64,000 nucleotides of DNA from NCBI GenBank assembly GCA_029263895.1, contig JARIDO010000035.1, forward strand, positions 244,978-308,977, written 5' to 3'. A program made the translations under genes and the position numbers. How positions within the stretch are numbered: the first letter of the stretch is position 1; the number at the start of each line of letters is the position of its first letter. The notes beneath the pieces were generated by a model. The model saw only the letters and a program-made list of their open reading frames with translations, ran no database searches and was not told where the DNA came from. The DNA is from Sporosarcina sp. (GTDB lineage Bacteria > Bacillota > Bacilli > Bacillales_A > Planococcaceae). Positions 17,649 through 28,397 of the stretch are shown piece by piece.

Positions 17649-19169
17649 ATGTCTTCATTTATTCGTGGAACGGCAGTACTCATGGTAGCAGTTTTCCTTT
17701 CTAAACTTTTAGGCTTCGTTTTTCGTATTCAATTCATGCGAATTGCTGGTGAGGAAGCCGTGGGTATATACATGACAGCGTATCCTGCTTTCATCTTTTT
17801 TCTTTCTCTCGTTCAGCTTGGCGTTCCTATCGCAATAGCAAAAGTAGTTGCTGAACTGCATGTGAAAAGTCAGTCTGTAAAAATCCCTGCTGTCATGAGA
17901 ACGGCAACCGTTATTACAATTTTAACAACAATTGTCTTCGTTCCTGCATCGATTCTATTCGTGCCGTACTTATCGGGCACTCTCCTTGGCAATCTAGCTT
18001 CTTCAACAACATTATATGTCGGTATCGCAATCGTCCCAATTGCAGCAATCGGCGGTCTCATTAGAGGGTATTTCCAAGGTATTACACGTATTGAAGAAAC
18101 AGCTTGGTCACAAATTATTGAACAGTTTTTCAGAATTATCCTCATAACATGGTTACTTCCTACAGTGCTCGTTGAAGGTAATACTGCATTAAATGCCGCT
18201 TACGCTATGGGAATAACTTTTTTAGCAGAAGCACTTTCTCTTTTATATTTGTTGTATAAATATTCCCAACAGAAAAAACAGCATCTTACTCCTCAAACAA
18301 ATCATAGCCGTTATCCCTTTGAACCGTTGCTAACAATCGCTCTTCCTGCTTCAGGTAGTCGATTGTTTGGGACATTCACTTGGTTTCTAGAACCCATTAT
18401 TTTTCTTCGTGCGTTATCACTGTCAGGAATAACAGCTGTTGCTGCAACATCTTTGTACGGAATCATATCAGGTGTACTTATTCCATTGTTGTTGTTCCCA
18501 TCTTTTATTCCATATGCTCTTTCCGTTGTTCTTGTACCAGCAGTTAGTGGTGCTGTCGCTTCCCAAAATTCAAAGAAACTAAAAGAACGAATTCACTTGG
18601 CTCTCCGTCTATCCGCTTTGACTGGAACATTTGCGGCAACAGTCTTTTTTATTCACGGACAGGCGATTGCCGAATCATTATTCCACGTTTCTAATGGCGG
18701 ACAATATATGACACTACTTGCACCTGTATTTTTCTTTTATTATATTCAAAGTCCTCTTTATTCAATTCTTCAAGCTACAGGGGATGCAAAAGCCGGTATG
18801 ATGAACTCCGTTTATGGTGGTGTTGCAAAATTAGCCGTCATGTTTGTACTTGCTTCTCAGCCTGGACTACAAGAAACTGGTGCTGTTTTGGCAATAGGCT
18901 TCGGCGTTCTCATCACTTCATTTTTACACATTGCTACGTTACGTAAAAACAAATCGACTGACACCGGGTTTTCAGCGTTCGTTGTTCCTTATGCAGTTTT
19001 CATTTTAACCGTCATTATACGCCCTATATTTTTGCCAATTGGTCATTTTAGTTTAACAATTGAATGTATTATTACATCTATATTCCTTTTTGTTGTCCTC
19101 ATTTTTGCAGGTCAGCTAAAAGTTAGTGATTATTCTCTGTTTAAAAATGTCATACGAAATCATCGGTAA
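17649..19169 (+). CDS. spoVB: Stage V sporulation protein B, MOP-family flippase SpoVB
   Basis: Polytopic membrane protein of the polysaccharide-transporter/MurJ superfamily needed for spore cortex synthesis, presumably lipid-linked precursor flipping in the mother cell. The 506-residue protein starts GTAVLMVAVFLSKLLGFVFR, the family signature, and has about 14 transmembrane segments with cytoplasmic basic loops (YKYSQQKKQH near 210). GAAGGAG precedes the ATG. It is divergent from comN and its 3' end overlaps the convergent DUF421 gene by 10 bp. Synteny with secDF and yrbG supports SpoVB rather than another flippase paralogue. Confidence 0.92.
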   Translation: MSSFIRGTAVLMVAVFLSKLLGFVFRIQFMRIAGEEAVGIYMTAYPAFIFFLSLVQLGVPIAIAKVVAELHVKSQSVKIPAVMRTATVITILTTIVFVPASILFVPYLSGTLLGNLASSTTLYVGIAIVPIAAIGGLIRGYFQGITRIEETAWSQIIEQFFRIILITWLLPTVLVEGNTALNAAYAMGITFLAEALSLLYLLYKYSQQKKQHLTPQTNHSRYPFEPLLTIALPASGSRLFGTFTWFLEPIIFLRALSLSGITAVAATSLYGIISGVLIPLLLFPSFIPYALSVVLVPAVSGAVASQNSKKLKERIHLALRLSALTGTFAATVFFIHGQAIAESLFHVSNGGQYMTLLAPVFFFYYIQSPLYSILQATGDAKAGMMNSVYGGVAKLAVMFVLASQPGLQETGAVLAIGFGVLITSFLHIATLRKNKSTDTGFSAFVVPYAVFILTVIIRPIFLPIGHFSLTIECIITSIFLFVVLIFAGQLKVSDYSLFKNVIRNHR

Positions 19170-19801
19170 TCCTCTTTTAATTGATATAACAATTTGTCAT
19201 TTTCATATGAACAATAGAACACTTTTTTAACATCATCAATTCCTAACAACTTCAACTCTTTTTCAAGCCATTCATTCGTCTTTTCGATAAGTAATAGATG
19301 ACTCGTCTGTATAACACCATCTGATACTAAAGAGAGCACCGGTTGAACATCGTCATGCCTAAATACTGATAAATTACCCGAGGGCTCCAGGTATGCATAT
19401 GAGACTTCATGAATAGAACCAATTTGCTGTTCACGCAATTGTTGAAAAAGATCATCAAGATTATAGCGTTGTTTTCTCATTTCACTTTCCATAATGACGC
19501 CTTTTTGAATGATGACAGTGGGATCGCCATCTACAATATCTCTGAACTTTTTACTTTTTAGTGAAAAGTAGGATGAAATCAGTTGAATAAAAAGCAAAAT
19601 CACAATCGGAACAATGGATTGCAACAGTTTATTATCTGGGGAATCCAGTGAAAATGCTGCCACTTCAGCCATTATAATAAAAACGACTACATCTATAACA
19701 CTTAGTTCCCCCACTTCACGCTTGCCCATAATTCGTAAAATAATGACGAGTAAAATATAAAGTAGAATTGTTCGTACACCAATTGTCAATAAGTCGTTCA
19801 T
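19160..19801 (-). CDS. DUF421 membrane protein (YrbG/YetF family)
   Basis: A 213-residue protein with three N-terminal transmembrane helices (about 8-25, 35-55 and 60-80), including the family signature LRIMGKREVGELSVID, then a soluble C-terminal DUF421 domain (GDPTVIIQKGVI, ...MRKQRYNLDDLFQQLREQ). YetF-family proteins have been linked to spores, but the biochemical role is unknown. Its 3' end overlaps spoVB tail to tail, the same arrangement as B. subtilis yrbG-spoVB. AGAGGATG lies upstream of the ATG. Confidence 0.9.
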   Translation of the reverse strand: MNDLLTIGVRTILLYILLVIILRIMGKREVGELSVIDVVVFIIMAEVAAFSLDSPDNKLLQSIVPIVILLFIQLISSYFSLKSKKFRDIVDGDPTVIIQKGVIMESEMRKQRYNLDDLFQQLREQQIGSIHEVSYAYLEPSGNLSVFRHDDVQPVLSLVSDGVIQTSHLLLIEKTNEWLEKELKLLGIDDVKKVFYCSYENDKLLYQLKEDYR

Positions 19802-19869
19802 AATAGCTCATCCTCTCATCATGAAAGCATACCCGAATCGAATGTTGAACTATACCCAAAACAACCCAA

Positions 19870-19923
19870 AAAAGAGGTGATAAGCTTTGTCAGATTGAAT
19901 CTGACTTGCTTACCACCTCTTTT
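19870..19923 (-). terminator. Terminator of the ruvA-ruvB-queA-tgt-yajC transcript
   Basis: Stem AAAAGAGGTGATAAGC / GCTTACCACCTCTTTT (one bulged A) with an inner TCAGAT/ATCTGA helix, T-rich on both sides, directly after yajC. Confidence 0.88.
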
Positions 19924-19932
19924 TGTTAGCTC

Positions 19933-20211
19933 TTACAGTGCAACGCTAGAATCAACTACACGTCCAACAGCTTGTCTGTCGAATTGTAATGTTGTTCCAT
20001 CATTTACTTTTAAGAAAACTGAAGTATCATCTACAGCATCAATTGTGCCATGTAGACCACCGATTGTAATGACTTTATCTCCACGTTTCAAGCTGCTTTG
20101 CATCGTCTTTGTTGCTTTTTGTCTCTTTTGTGCTGGGCGAATCAATAAGAACCACATGATCGCGAACATCGCAACAAAAGGCAAGATTTGAAGTAAACCT
20201 GCTGTATTCAT
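19933..20211 (-). CDS. yajC: Preprotein translocase subunit YajC
   Basis: Small Sec accessory protein associated with SecDF. The 92-residue protein has one N-terminal transmembrane helix (ILPFVAMFAIMWFLLIRPAQ) followed by the basic QKRQKATK stretch and a soluble domain with GDKVITIGGLHGTI, the YajC signature. GAGAGGG precedes the ATG. It ends the tgt operon 40 bp after tgt, as in B. subtilis (yrbF). Confidence 0.96.
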   Translation of the reverse strand: MNTAGLLQILPFVAMFAIMWFLLIRPAQKRQKATKTMQSSLKRGDKVITIGGLHGTIDAVDDTSVFLKVNDGTTLQFDRQAVGRVVDSSVAL

Positions 20212-20251
20212 CTTTATCCCTCTCTTTCATACATTATTCATTATACAAGAT

Positions 20252-22443
<2,192 letters not shown>

Positions 22444-22471
22444 CTTATAACGTTCTCCCTTAATTGTTGTG

Positions 22472-23482
22472 TTAGTTTCCAGCGTCTTCCGGAAACGCGT
22501 AACCAAAATGAGTATAAGCTAATCGAGTCGCAATTCGTCCACGCGGGGTTCGTTGTATGAATCCAATTTGTAACAAATAAGGTTCATAAACATCCTCAAT
22601 TGTTACAGACTCTTCTCCTATACTTGCAGAGATTGTTTCTACGCCAACAGGACCACCACGGAATCTCTCAATCATTCCAGTGATAAGTTTATGGTCAATA
22701 TGATCAAGACCATGAGAATCTACCTGCAGCATCTGTAACGCTTCTTTCGCTAACGCTATCGTAATGTTGCCATCACCGCGAACTTGAGCGAAATCACGCA
22801 CACGACGTAATAGACGATTGGCAATCCGTGGGGTTCCACGAGATCGACGTGCAATTTCAATAGCTGCTTGGTCATCAATTGCCACTTCAAACAAACCTGC
22901 ACTACGAACGACAATTTCTTTTAAAGGTTCGACTTCATAATACTCCAACCGCAAAGGAACACCGAAGCGATCACGTAACGGGGCAGATAATGCGCCAGCC
23001 CTCGTAGTAGCACCTATAAGTGTGAAAGGCGGTAAATCTAAACGGATTGACCGTGCCGATGGACCTTTCCCTACAACAATATCTAAACAAAAGTCTTCCA
23101 TTGCAGGATAAAGTACTTCTTCGATTGACCGGTTCAACCGATGAATTTCATCGATAAACAACACATCACCAGGTTCCAACGACGACACCACCGCCGCTAA
23201 ATCACCAGGACGCTCAATAGCCGGTCCACTGGTCATACGAACATTAACGGCCATCTCATTCGCAATGACAGTTGCAAGTGTTGTTTTACCTAACCCAGGC
23301 GGTCCATACAGCAATACATGGTCGAGGCTCTCGTTGCGTCCTTTAGCAGCTTCAATAAAAACACTTAAGTTATCTTTCACTTTTTCCTGTCCAATGTATT
23401 GTTTCAACAATTGAGGTCTCAGTGATTGTTCAAAGCGTTCATCGAATTCTGTTACATCGCCCGATATTACACGTTCTTCCAT
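22472..23482 (-). CDS. ruvB: Holliday junction branch-migration ATPase RuvB
   Basis: AAA+ motor that drives branch migration with RuvA. The 336-residue protein shows Walker [10 protein letters not shown] (about 59-67), Walker B LFIDEIHR (about 108-115), sensor region ATTRAG and a C-terminal winged-helix domain ending with [22 protein letters not shown] precedes the ATG. It follows ruvA after 33 bp, in the order ruvA-ruvB-queA-tgt-yajC. Confidence 0.98.
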   Translation of the reverse strand: MEERVISGDVTEFDERFEQSLRPQLLKQYIGQEKVKDNLSVFIEAAKGRNESLDHVLLYGPPGLGKTTLATVIANEMAVNVRMTSGPAIERPGDLAAVVSSLEPGDVLFIDEIHRLNRSIEEVLYPAMEDFCLDIVVGKGPSARSIRLDLPPFTLIGATTRAGALSAPLRDRFGVPLRLEYYEVEPLKEIVVRSAGLFEVAIDDQAAIEIARRSRGTPRIANRLLRRVRDFAQVRGDGNITIALAKEALQMLQVDSHGLDHIDHKLITGMIERFRGGPVGVETISASIGEESVTIEDVYEPYLLQIGFIQRTPRGRIATRLAYTHFGYAFPEDAGN

Positions 23483-23515
23483 TGTTACCCTCCTTTCTAA
23501 CAGTTGTAGCTTTTT

Positions 23516-24118
23516 TTATTGTTTTAATAATAACTTTAGTGCTAATTTCATATAGCCTTCTGTATCTAGTTCTTCTTTTTCCATCTTCGTTTGGATCTTA
23601 GTTAATTCTCTTTGAGAATATCCAAGCGCTTGTAGTGCTAAAAGTGCTTCATCAAGTGCTCCATTCTCAACCATCGTTAACAATGTAACATCATCATCCG
23701 GAAAATCACTTTCACTAAATAAGTCATGTAACTTACCTTTCAGATCCAAAATCATCTGTCGAGCTGTCTTTTTACCAACACCAGGAAATTGCACAAGGAA
23801 TGACTCATCCTCACGTTCAATTGCACCAATGACTTGTGAAGGTATACCACTCGCAAGAATCGCCAAAGCGCCTTTAGGTCCAATTCCTGAAACTGTAATT
23901 AACTTTTTAAAAAGCTCTCTCTGTTCCAACGTTTTAAATCCAAGTAGTAATTGAATATCTTCCCGAACATGAAGATGCGTAAATACTTGTTGGATATCCT
24001 CTGTTTTGTGGAATGCATATGGATTGGGTGTCATAATCATCCAACCAATACCGCCTTGCTCTAACGTAATAAATTCTGGTGTTACGCGTGTAATTTGTCC
24101 TTTTATGTAGTCATACAT
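23516..24118 (-). CDS. ruvA: Holliday junction DNA-binding protein RuvA
   Basis: Tetrameric Holliday-junction binding subunit that loads RuvB. The 200-residue protein has an N-terminal OB-fold (MYDYIKGQITRV), two helix-hairpin-helix motifs (LITVSGIGPKGALAIL and LVQFPGVGKKTARQMILDLK) and a C-terminal RuvB-binding domain joined by an acidic linker. AGGAGG lies before the ATG. The promoter region contains a LexA-like box, matching SOS control of ruvAB in B. subtilis. Confidence 0.97.
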   Translation of the reverse strand: MYDYIKGQITRVTPEFITLEQGGIGWMIMTPNPYAFHKTEDIQQVFTHLHVREDIQLLLGFKTLEQRELFKKLITVSGIGPKGALAILASGIPSQVIGAIEREDESFLVQFPGVGKKTARQMILDLKGKLHDLFSESDFPDDDVTLLTMVENGALDEALLALQALGYSQRELTKIQTKMEKEELDTEGYMKLALKLLLKQ

Positions 24119-24148
24119 GAAATAACCTCCTAGCGCTATCCACTGTAG

Positions 24149-24173
24149 ATTATAGCATACGAACGCATTTTCT
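24149..24173 (-). promoter_or_regulatory. ruvA promoter with LexA (SOS)-like box
   Basis: A perfect -10 TATAAT reads on the minus strand (24149-24154), with only a weak -35. The sequence CGAACGCATTTTCT (24160-24173, plus strand) matches the Bacillus LexA consensus CGAACRNRYGTTYC at 12 of 14 positions and lies between -10 and -35, where a repressor would act. Confidence 0.55.
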
Positions 24174-24230
24174 TCTCTTGGATATGTTTTGATGATGATA
24201 TTTATACCATTTTAACAAATGAACAAAAAA

Positions 24231-24253
24231 ATGACCGCTAAATTGGCGGCCAT
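24231..24253 (-). terminator. Terminator after the YebC-family gene
   Basis: Hairpin ATGgCCGC...GCGGtCAT on the minus strand, directly after the stop codon and followed by TTTTTTTG. Confidence 0.82.
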
Positions 24254-24256
24254 TGG

Positions 24257-24979
24257 TCACTCACTAGCATTATGATAAATATCTTGAACATCATCATCGT
24301 CTTCTAATACATCTATTAATGCATCAAAAAGCCTCATATTTTCTACAGATAACTCTGTATACACTGCAGGTATCATTTCGATATTTGCTGCAATACAATC
24401 GATACCTATTTCTTCTAACGCTTTCTTAACAAATATGAAGTCTGTTGGTTGTGTAATCAATTCGATTCCATCAGTCGTCGACACAATGTCTTCTACTCCA
24501 GCTTCCAATGCAATCGACACCAATTCATCTTCATCAATTGAAACAGTTCGTTCAATAAAAAGACGACCTTTTCGTTCGAAGAGGTAATTTACGGAACCAC
24601 TTTCTCCTAAACTTCCACCATTCTTATTAAAAGCAACTTTCACATTAGGTCCAGTCCGATTTCGATTGTCAGTTAAACAATAGACAAGGATAGCAGTCCC
24701 ACCCGGTCCATACCCTTCGTAAATAACTTCCTCAAAGTTTTGGTCAGCACTAGTCCCCGAAGCTTTATCGACAGCTCGTTTAATAACATCGTTTGGAACA
24801 TTTACACTTTTAGCTTTTTCGATGACAAGTCGCAACGAAGCATTCGTATCGATATCAGGTCCGCCATTTTTTGCCGCAACAAAAATTTCTTTTGACATTT
24901 TCTGAAAAAGCTTTCCTCGTTTTGCGTCTTGAGCACCTTTTCGATTTTGTATGTTTTTCCATTTGGAATGGCCAGCCAT
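24257..24979 (-). CDS. YebC/PmpR/TACO1-family protein (YrbC)
   Basis: A 240-residue protein starting with the family signature AGHSKWKNIQNRKGAQDAKRG. The family was annotated as transcriptional regulators; some members have been shown to assist ribosomes at proline-rich stretches, and which role applies here is not visible. Conserved blocks include YEGYGPGGTAILVYCLTDN and SVNYLFERKG near the middle. CTAGGGGG lies upstream of the ATG. It begins 11 bp after the kinase-like gene and ends at a terminator. The B. subtilis neighbours bofC and csbX, expected between it and ruvA, are missing. Confidence 0.93.
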   Translation of the reverse strand: MAGHSKWKNIQNRKGAQDAKRGKLFQKMSKEIFVAAKNGGPDIDTNASLRLVIEKAKSVNVPNDVIKRAVDKASGTSADQNFEEVIYEGYGPGGTAILVYCLTDNRNRTGPNVKVAFNKNGGSLGESGSVNYLFERKGRLFIERTVSIDEDELVSIALEAGVEDIVSTTDGIELITQPTDFIFVKKALEEIGIDCIAANIEMIPAVYTELSVENMRLFDALIDVLEDDDDVQDIYHNASE

Positions 24980-24990
24980 GACCTTACCCC

Positions 24991-25884
24991 CTAGATGTTA
25001 ATTCGCTCTACATCATACCATAGTTTAGGCCAATGGGAGAGTGCGGTTTCTGTAAAAAGGATTAACTTACTGACATTTACAGTTCTCTCTGCTGGGGTCA
25101 GGCTAAAGAAATGTAACCATTCTCGAAGCAACTCATTTGGAAATAATAATAATGCTTTTGACGAAGAATCAAGTTGTTTTAACAACGGTTGTTCTTCAAT
25201 TAAATAAGCAATATCATAATTTACTTCTGGTAACACACGATGAATCCATAAAGCAATTTCAAGTCCTGATGGTCCGGTACATGCTAAATCAAAATCAATG
25301 AATTGAATAACACCTTTATTATCTCTTAACATGTTGTGGTGAACAATATCACCATGTAAGAGTGTCTTATCCTTCCATTCATACGTATTTCTTTTAACAA
25401 TACTCAAACCCTTTAGTGCGTAGTCCACTATTTCATCTACTCTACCTTTGCCAATTAAGAATTCACATTCTTTTTTTATTGCATGGAATCGTTTAATTCT
25501 GTCTTCCCACTTCAGCAGTAAAGGATAATCATGTATATAAGGTATAGCGTTCCAATCAATTTCTTTGTTCGTATGATGGAGTTGATTTAATGCTACTAAT
25601 GAATCCGTTCGATCTGTCTTTACTTTAAAATTAATTGGCTCATTAGGAATCCAAGGTTGGACAATCGTCATATCGTTCCCTTTAGAACAAACTGGTAGGA
25701 TGTGAGGAAAGTTAATCGACTCTAATTCCTTATGAATTCGATGAACTTTCATAGAGATTGATAGGTTGTTATATCGTTTTATAGAAAATAGTTCTTCATC
25801 CTGTTCCACTTTCCATACATTTTCTTTTATTTTAGTTACGGTTCCATTATAAACAATATAACGTTTAGTAGGATCCGTACCCAT
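24991..25884 (-). CDS. CotS/aminoglycoside-phosphotransferase-like kinase, probably spore-associated
   Basis: A 297-residue protein with the APH/choline-kinase fold signature: HGDIVHHNML (H177, D179, N184) is the Brenner catalytic motif and FIDFD (D197) the metal-binding DFD. The N-lobe has LFSIKRYN with a candidate ATP-binding Lys. Substrate unknown. Its start overlaps safA by 20 bp, with AAGGAT inside safA, so the two genes are translationally linked, which suggests a spore-coat role like the CotS/YsxE/YutH kinases of Bacillus. B. subtilis has coxA, not a kinase, after safA. The ysxE position next to valS is empty here, so relocation of a YsxE-type kinase is possible. Confidence 0.75.
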   Translation of the reverse strand: MGTDPTKRYIVYNGTVTKIKENVWKVEQDEELFSIKRYNNLSISMKVHRIHKELESINFPHILPVCSKGNDMTIVQPWIPNEPINFKVKTDRTDSLVALNQLHHTNKEIDWNAIPYIHDYPLLLKWEDRIKRFHAIKKECEFLIGKGRVDEIVDYALKGLSIVKRNTYEWKDKTLLHGDIVHHNMLRDNKGVIQFIDFDLACTGPSGLEIALWIHRVLPEVNYDIAYLIEEQPLLKQLDSSSKALLLFPNELLREWLHFFSLTPAERTVNVSKLILFTETALSHWPKLWYDVERINI

Positions 25885-26797
25885 TGAATCCTTGACTAGG
25901 CATCATTGGAAATGGCATAGGATGGTTGTGCTGTGGATGAAAACAATTACACGGTTGACATCCCCATTGAACTGGAGATACCATCATAGGTTGTTGTTGA
26001 TGACAGCCACATCCATGTGGTTGATGATGCATCGGCATCATCGGAAAACCAGGCTGCAATGGTCCCCATGTACCTTGGGGTAGCATCTGTTCAGATTGTT
26101 CTGGTGAGCAAGGTGCCATAGATTCCATAGGTGATTCCATTTGTGGCATTGTAGTAGACTCTAGCAACTGCCATCCATCTGGCATAGTATTGTATTGTGG
26201 CATAACCGCAGGTCCGTGACTAGGCGAGATAGGAGATTCCATGTTTTCTTGTTCACAATCAGTAGGTAAAGTCATAGGTGTTTCCATAGGTCTTGTTTCG
26301 GGTACTGCCTGCATATGGCCCCCATGCATAAATGGGTGACAATCTGCATCATAGATCGGCATCCACCCACAAGGAATCCCGAAAATTGGTTGTACGAATT
26401 GTTGCATTGGAAAATGCTGATGTTGCGGTGGTGCTGGTTGAGGCATCGGCTGTGGCATTGGTTGCGGCATTGGTATTGGTTGTGGCATTGGCTGTGGCGC
26501 TTGTGGCATAGCTGGCGGGATTGGTATTGGTGGAGCTGGTACCTGCTCTTTTTTAGGCACTTGATGTTTTACAGGCTCTTTCTTTTTTTCATGGACCTTT
26601 TCATGAATCTTTTCATGACCTTTCTTTTCACTTTTAATTGCTTTCGATTTTACAGGCAAGAATATTTTCATCCCTGGGACAATATAATCTGGATTTGCTA
26701 AATGTGCATTTACCCTTTTTAATTCTTCAAAAGAAATACCGTATTGTCGAGCTATTTTCCAAAGTGTATCCCCTTTAACAACAATATGAACTTCCAT
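25865..26797 (-). CDS. safA: Spore coat morphogenetic protein SafA (LysM)
   Basis: Inner-coat morphogenetic protein that binds the cortex-coat interface. The 310-residue protein has an N-terminal LysM domain (about 2-48, VVKGDTLWKIARQYGI ... VPGMKIFLPV), a Lys/Glu/His linker, a Pro/Met/Gln repeat tract (about 85-130) and a His/Cys-rich C-terminus (HQPHGCGCHQQQ, WGCQPCNCFH) suited to cross-linking. AAGGGGG lies upstream of the ATG. In B. subtilis nadABC and nifS stand between safA and pheA; here they are absent and safA lies directly after pheA's terminator. A clear sigma-E promoter was not found. Confidence 0.88.
   Translation of the reverse strand: MEVHIVVKGDTLWKIARQYGISFEELKRVNAHLANPDYIVPGMKIFLPVKSKAIKSEKKGHEKIHEKVHEKKKEPVKHQVPKKEQVPAPPIPIPPAMPQAPQPMPQPIPMPQPMPQPMPQPAPPQHQHFPMQQFVQPIFGIPCGWMPIYDADCHPFMHGGHMQAVPETRPMETPMTLPTDCEQENMESPISPSHGPAVMPQYNTMPDGWQLLESTTMPQMESPMESMAPCSPEQSEQMLPQGTWGPLQPGFPMMPMHHQPHGCGCHQQQPMMVSPVQWGCQPCNCFHPQHNHPMPFPMMPSQGFNGYGSY
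26442..26507. repeat. Imperfect short tandem repeat inside safA
   Basis: About five degenerate 12-15 bp units of the type GGCATTGGTTGTGGCATTGG, which encode the Pro-Met-Pro-Gln tract of SafA. Length variation between strains would be expected. Confidence 0.7.
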
Positions 26798-26985
26798 TAT
26801 TTATTTCCCCCTTCCGTCAATCCATGTTATGAACAGACGCCCGTATTTGTGCAATGTTTTTTTAAAATATCCCTCCTTGCCATATATACGAGTCGAGTGA
26901 ATCATTTATTCATTCAATAAAAAAGAAGTCATGTCATTTTAACGTCCGCATTCAAAAAGCGACTACAGGTCATTGCAAATAAAAA

Positions 26986-27018
26986 ACCGTCTCATCATTT
27001 ACAATGTCTGATGAGACG
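26986..27018 (-). terminator. Terminator of the obg-pheB-pheA transcript, overlapping the pheA stop
   Basis: Stem CGTCTCATC / GATGAGACG with a 13-nt loop; the upstream arm lies in the last pheA codons and TTTTTTATT follows on the minus strand. Confidence 0.85.
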
Positions 27019-27889
27019 ATTTTTGTTCGTATGTATAATAAGAACCGAAGGAGCGAACTACACAATCTAAAGCAGAAAGTTCTTCCATAGCACCTTTCAT
27101 CATTGCATGATCTTCAGATTCCAAGACATCTATGATAAAAAAATAGTTTCCAAGACCTGTTCGTAATGGACGTGATTCAATTTTACTTAGATTTAAGCGC
27201 CGCCATGCAAAAACAGATAGCACTTGATGCAAAACACCCGAACGGTCATCTTGAGGTAGCTTCACCATTAAAGTTGTTTTAATTTGGCTTATCTGAGACG
27301 TTTGCATGAGTACTTCTTTTCGTAAAGAAATAATGACAAAGCGGGTATGATTTGAGTGGAAGTCATGAATATTCTCTTCAACAATATGTAAGTCGTATTT
27401 TTTAGCAGCCATACGGTTTCCAATTGCAGCAATTCGCTCATCTGGATGCTCAGCAACATATTTAGCTGCCGCTGCAGTTGAGGTCGTTTGTTTCAGTGGA
27501 ATATTCCGAAACCTATATTGCAAGTATTTATGACATTGTCCTAGTGCATGTGGGTGGGATTGTACAGACTCAATTTCATTTATAAAGTCTAGTTGGTTTT
27601 TATGAACCATCAAATGTTGTTCTATTGCAGTTGAAATCTCACCGTTGATATACAATTCATTGCCATGAAACAAATAATCGATTGTCATCGGAACTGAACC
27701 TTCTAAAGCATTTTCAAGGGGTACAATTGCATATGCAACATGCCCCTCAATGACAGCTTCAATACAGTCAGGAATTGTCGAGTATGCAATTAATCCAGAT
27801 GTACCAAACACGTGACTAGCAGCAATATGTGTAAAAGACGCTTCTGGTCCTAAATATGCAACAGATGGTGTGAAGTTTTCATAATCCAC
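26999..27889 (-). CDS. pheA: Prephenate dehydratase
   Basis: Converts prephenate to phenylpyruvate in phenylalanine synthesis. The 296-residue protein has the catalytic dehydratase domain (VAYLGPEASFTHIAA at the start, the VPLENALEGSVPMTIDYL block and the TTSTAAAAKYVAEHP motif with its catalytic Thr) and a C-terminal ACT domain with the Phe-binding ESRP motif. The start is GTG with AAGGGGGAG close upstream. It lies 12 bp after pheB. Confidence 0.97.
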   Translation of the reverse strand: MDYENFTPSVAYLGPEASFTHIAASHVFGTSGLIAYSTIPDCIEAVIEGHVAYAIVPLENALEGSVPMTIDYLFHGNELYINGEISTAIEQHLMVHKNQLDFINEIESVQSHPHALGQCHKYLQYRFRNIPLKQTTSTAAAAKYVAEHPDERIAAIGNRMAAKKYDLHIVEENIHDFHSNHTRFVIISLRKEVLMQTSQISQIKTTLMVKLPQDDRSGVLHQVLSVFAWRRLNLSKIESRPLRTGLGNYFFIIDVLESEDHAMMKGAMEELSALDCVVRSFGSYYTYEQKSSHQTL

Positions 27890-27901
27890 AAGGACTCCCC
27901 C

Positions 27902-28357
27902 TTAAAGTGCTCCTGAACTAACTAAAACGACCGACTCTACAAAATCCGGTGATTTCAAGCGTTGTAAGAACTCTTCCATTTTTATCTGCATCTCGGTCAC
28001 ATCAAGGGACAACGTGATATTCGCCCTTGCTTGGACCGGTATAGTTTGGTGAATGGTTAACACATTACATTTTGTTTGAGAAATAATATGAAGTAAAGTA
28101 GCAAGGGAACCTTTTCGATCTTCCAATTGAATGAAAATGGTTAAGATACGCTCACGCGCTATCGACTCAAACGGAAAAACAGTATCTCTATATTTATAAA
28201 ACGCACTACGGGATAATCCAACTTTCCGTGTAGCATCTTGAATGGTTTTTTCTTCACCACTCGCTAACAAACGCTTCGCTTCCAGCATTTTTTGCATAGA
28301 CTCCGTAAGAACATCCTCTCTTACTAAGAAAAACTGTCCCTCACCCAGTTGTTTCAT
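27902..28357 (-). CDS. pheB: ACT-domain protein PheB (UPF0735)
   Basis: A 151-residue protein with an N-terminal helix-turn-helix-like segment (TRKVGLSRSAFYKYRDTVFPF, shown here in part as VGLSRSAFYKYRDTVFPF) and a C-terminal ACT domain (about 70-148, LEDRKGSLATLLHIISQ). It is always next to pheA and obg in Bacillales. The ACT domain suggests aromatic amino-acid sensing, but no enzymatic activity is proven to my knowledge. GGAGGG precedes the ATG. Confidence 0.9.
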   Translation of the reverse strand: MKQLGEGQFFLVREDVLTESMQKMLEAKRLLASGEEKTIQDATRKVGLSRSAFYKYRDTVFPFESIARERILTIFIQLEDRKGSLATLLHIISQTKCNVLTIHQTIPVQARANITLSLDVTEMQIKMEEFLQRLKSPDFVESVVLVSSGAL

Positions 28358-28397
28358 TAGTTTCCCTCCCTTCCTACATTTACAACAGAATTATTCT

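Noticed and set aside
26798..26998. Sigma-E promoter for safA
   Set aside because: CATAACAT (6/8) is the best -10 but has no acceptable -35 at 14-15 bp, so I do not list it.
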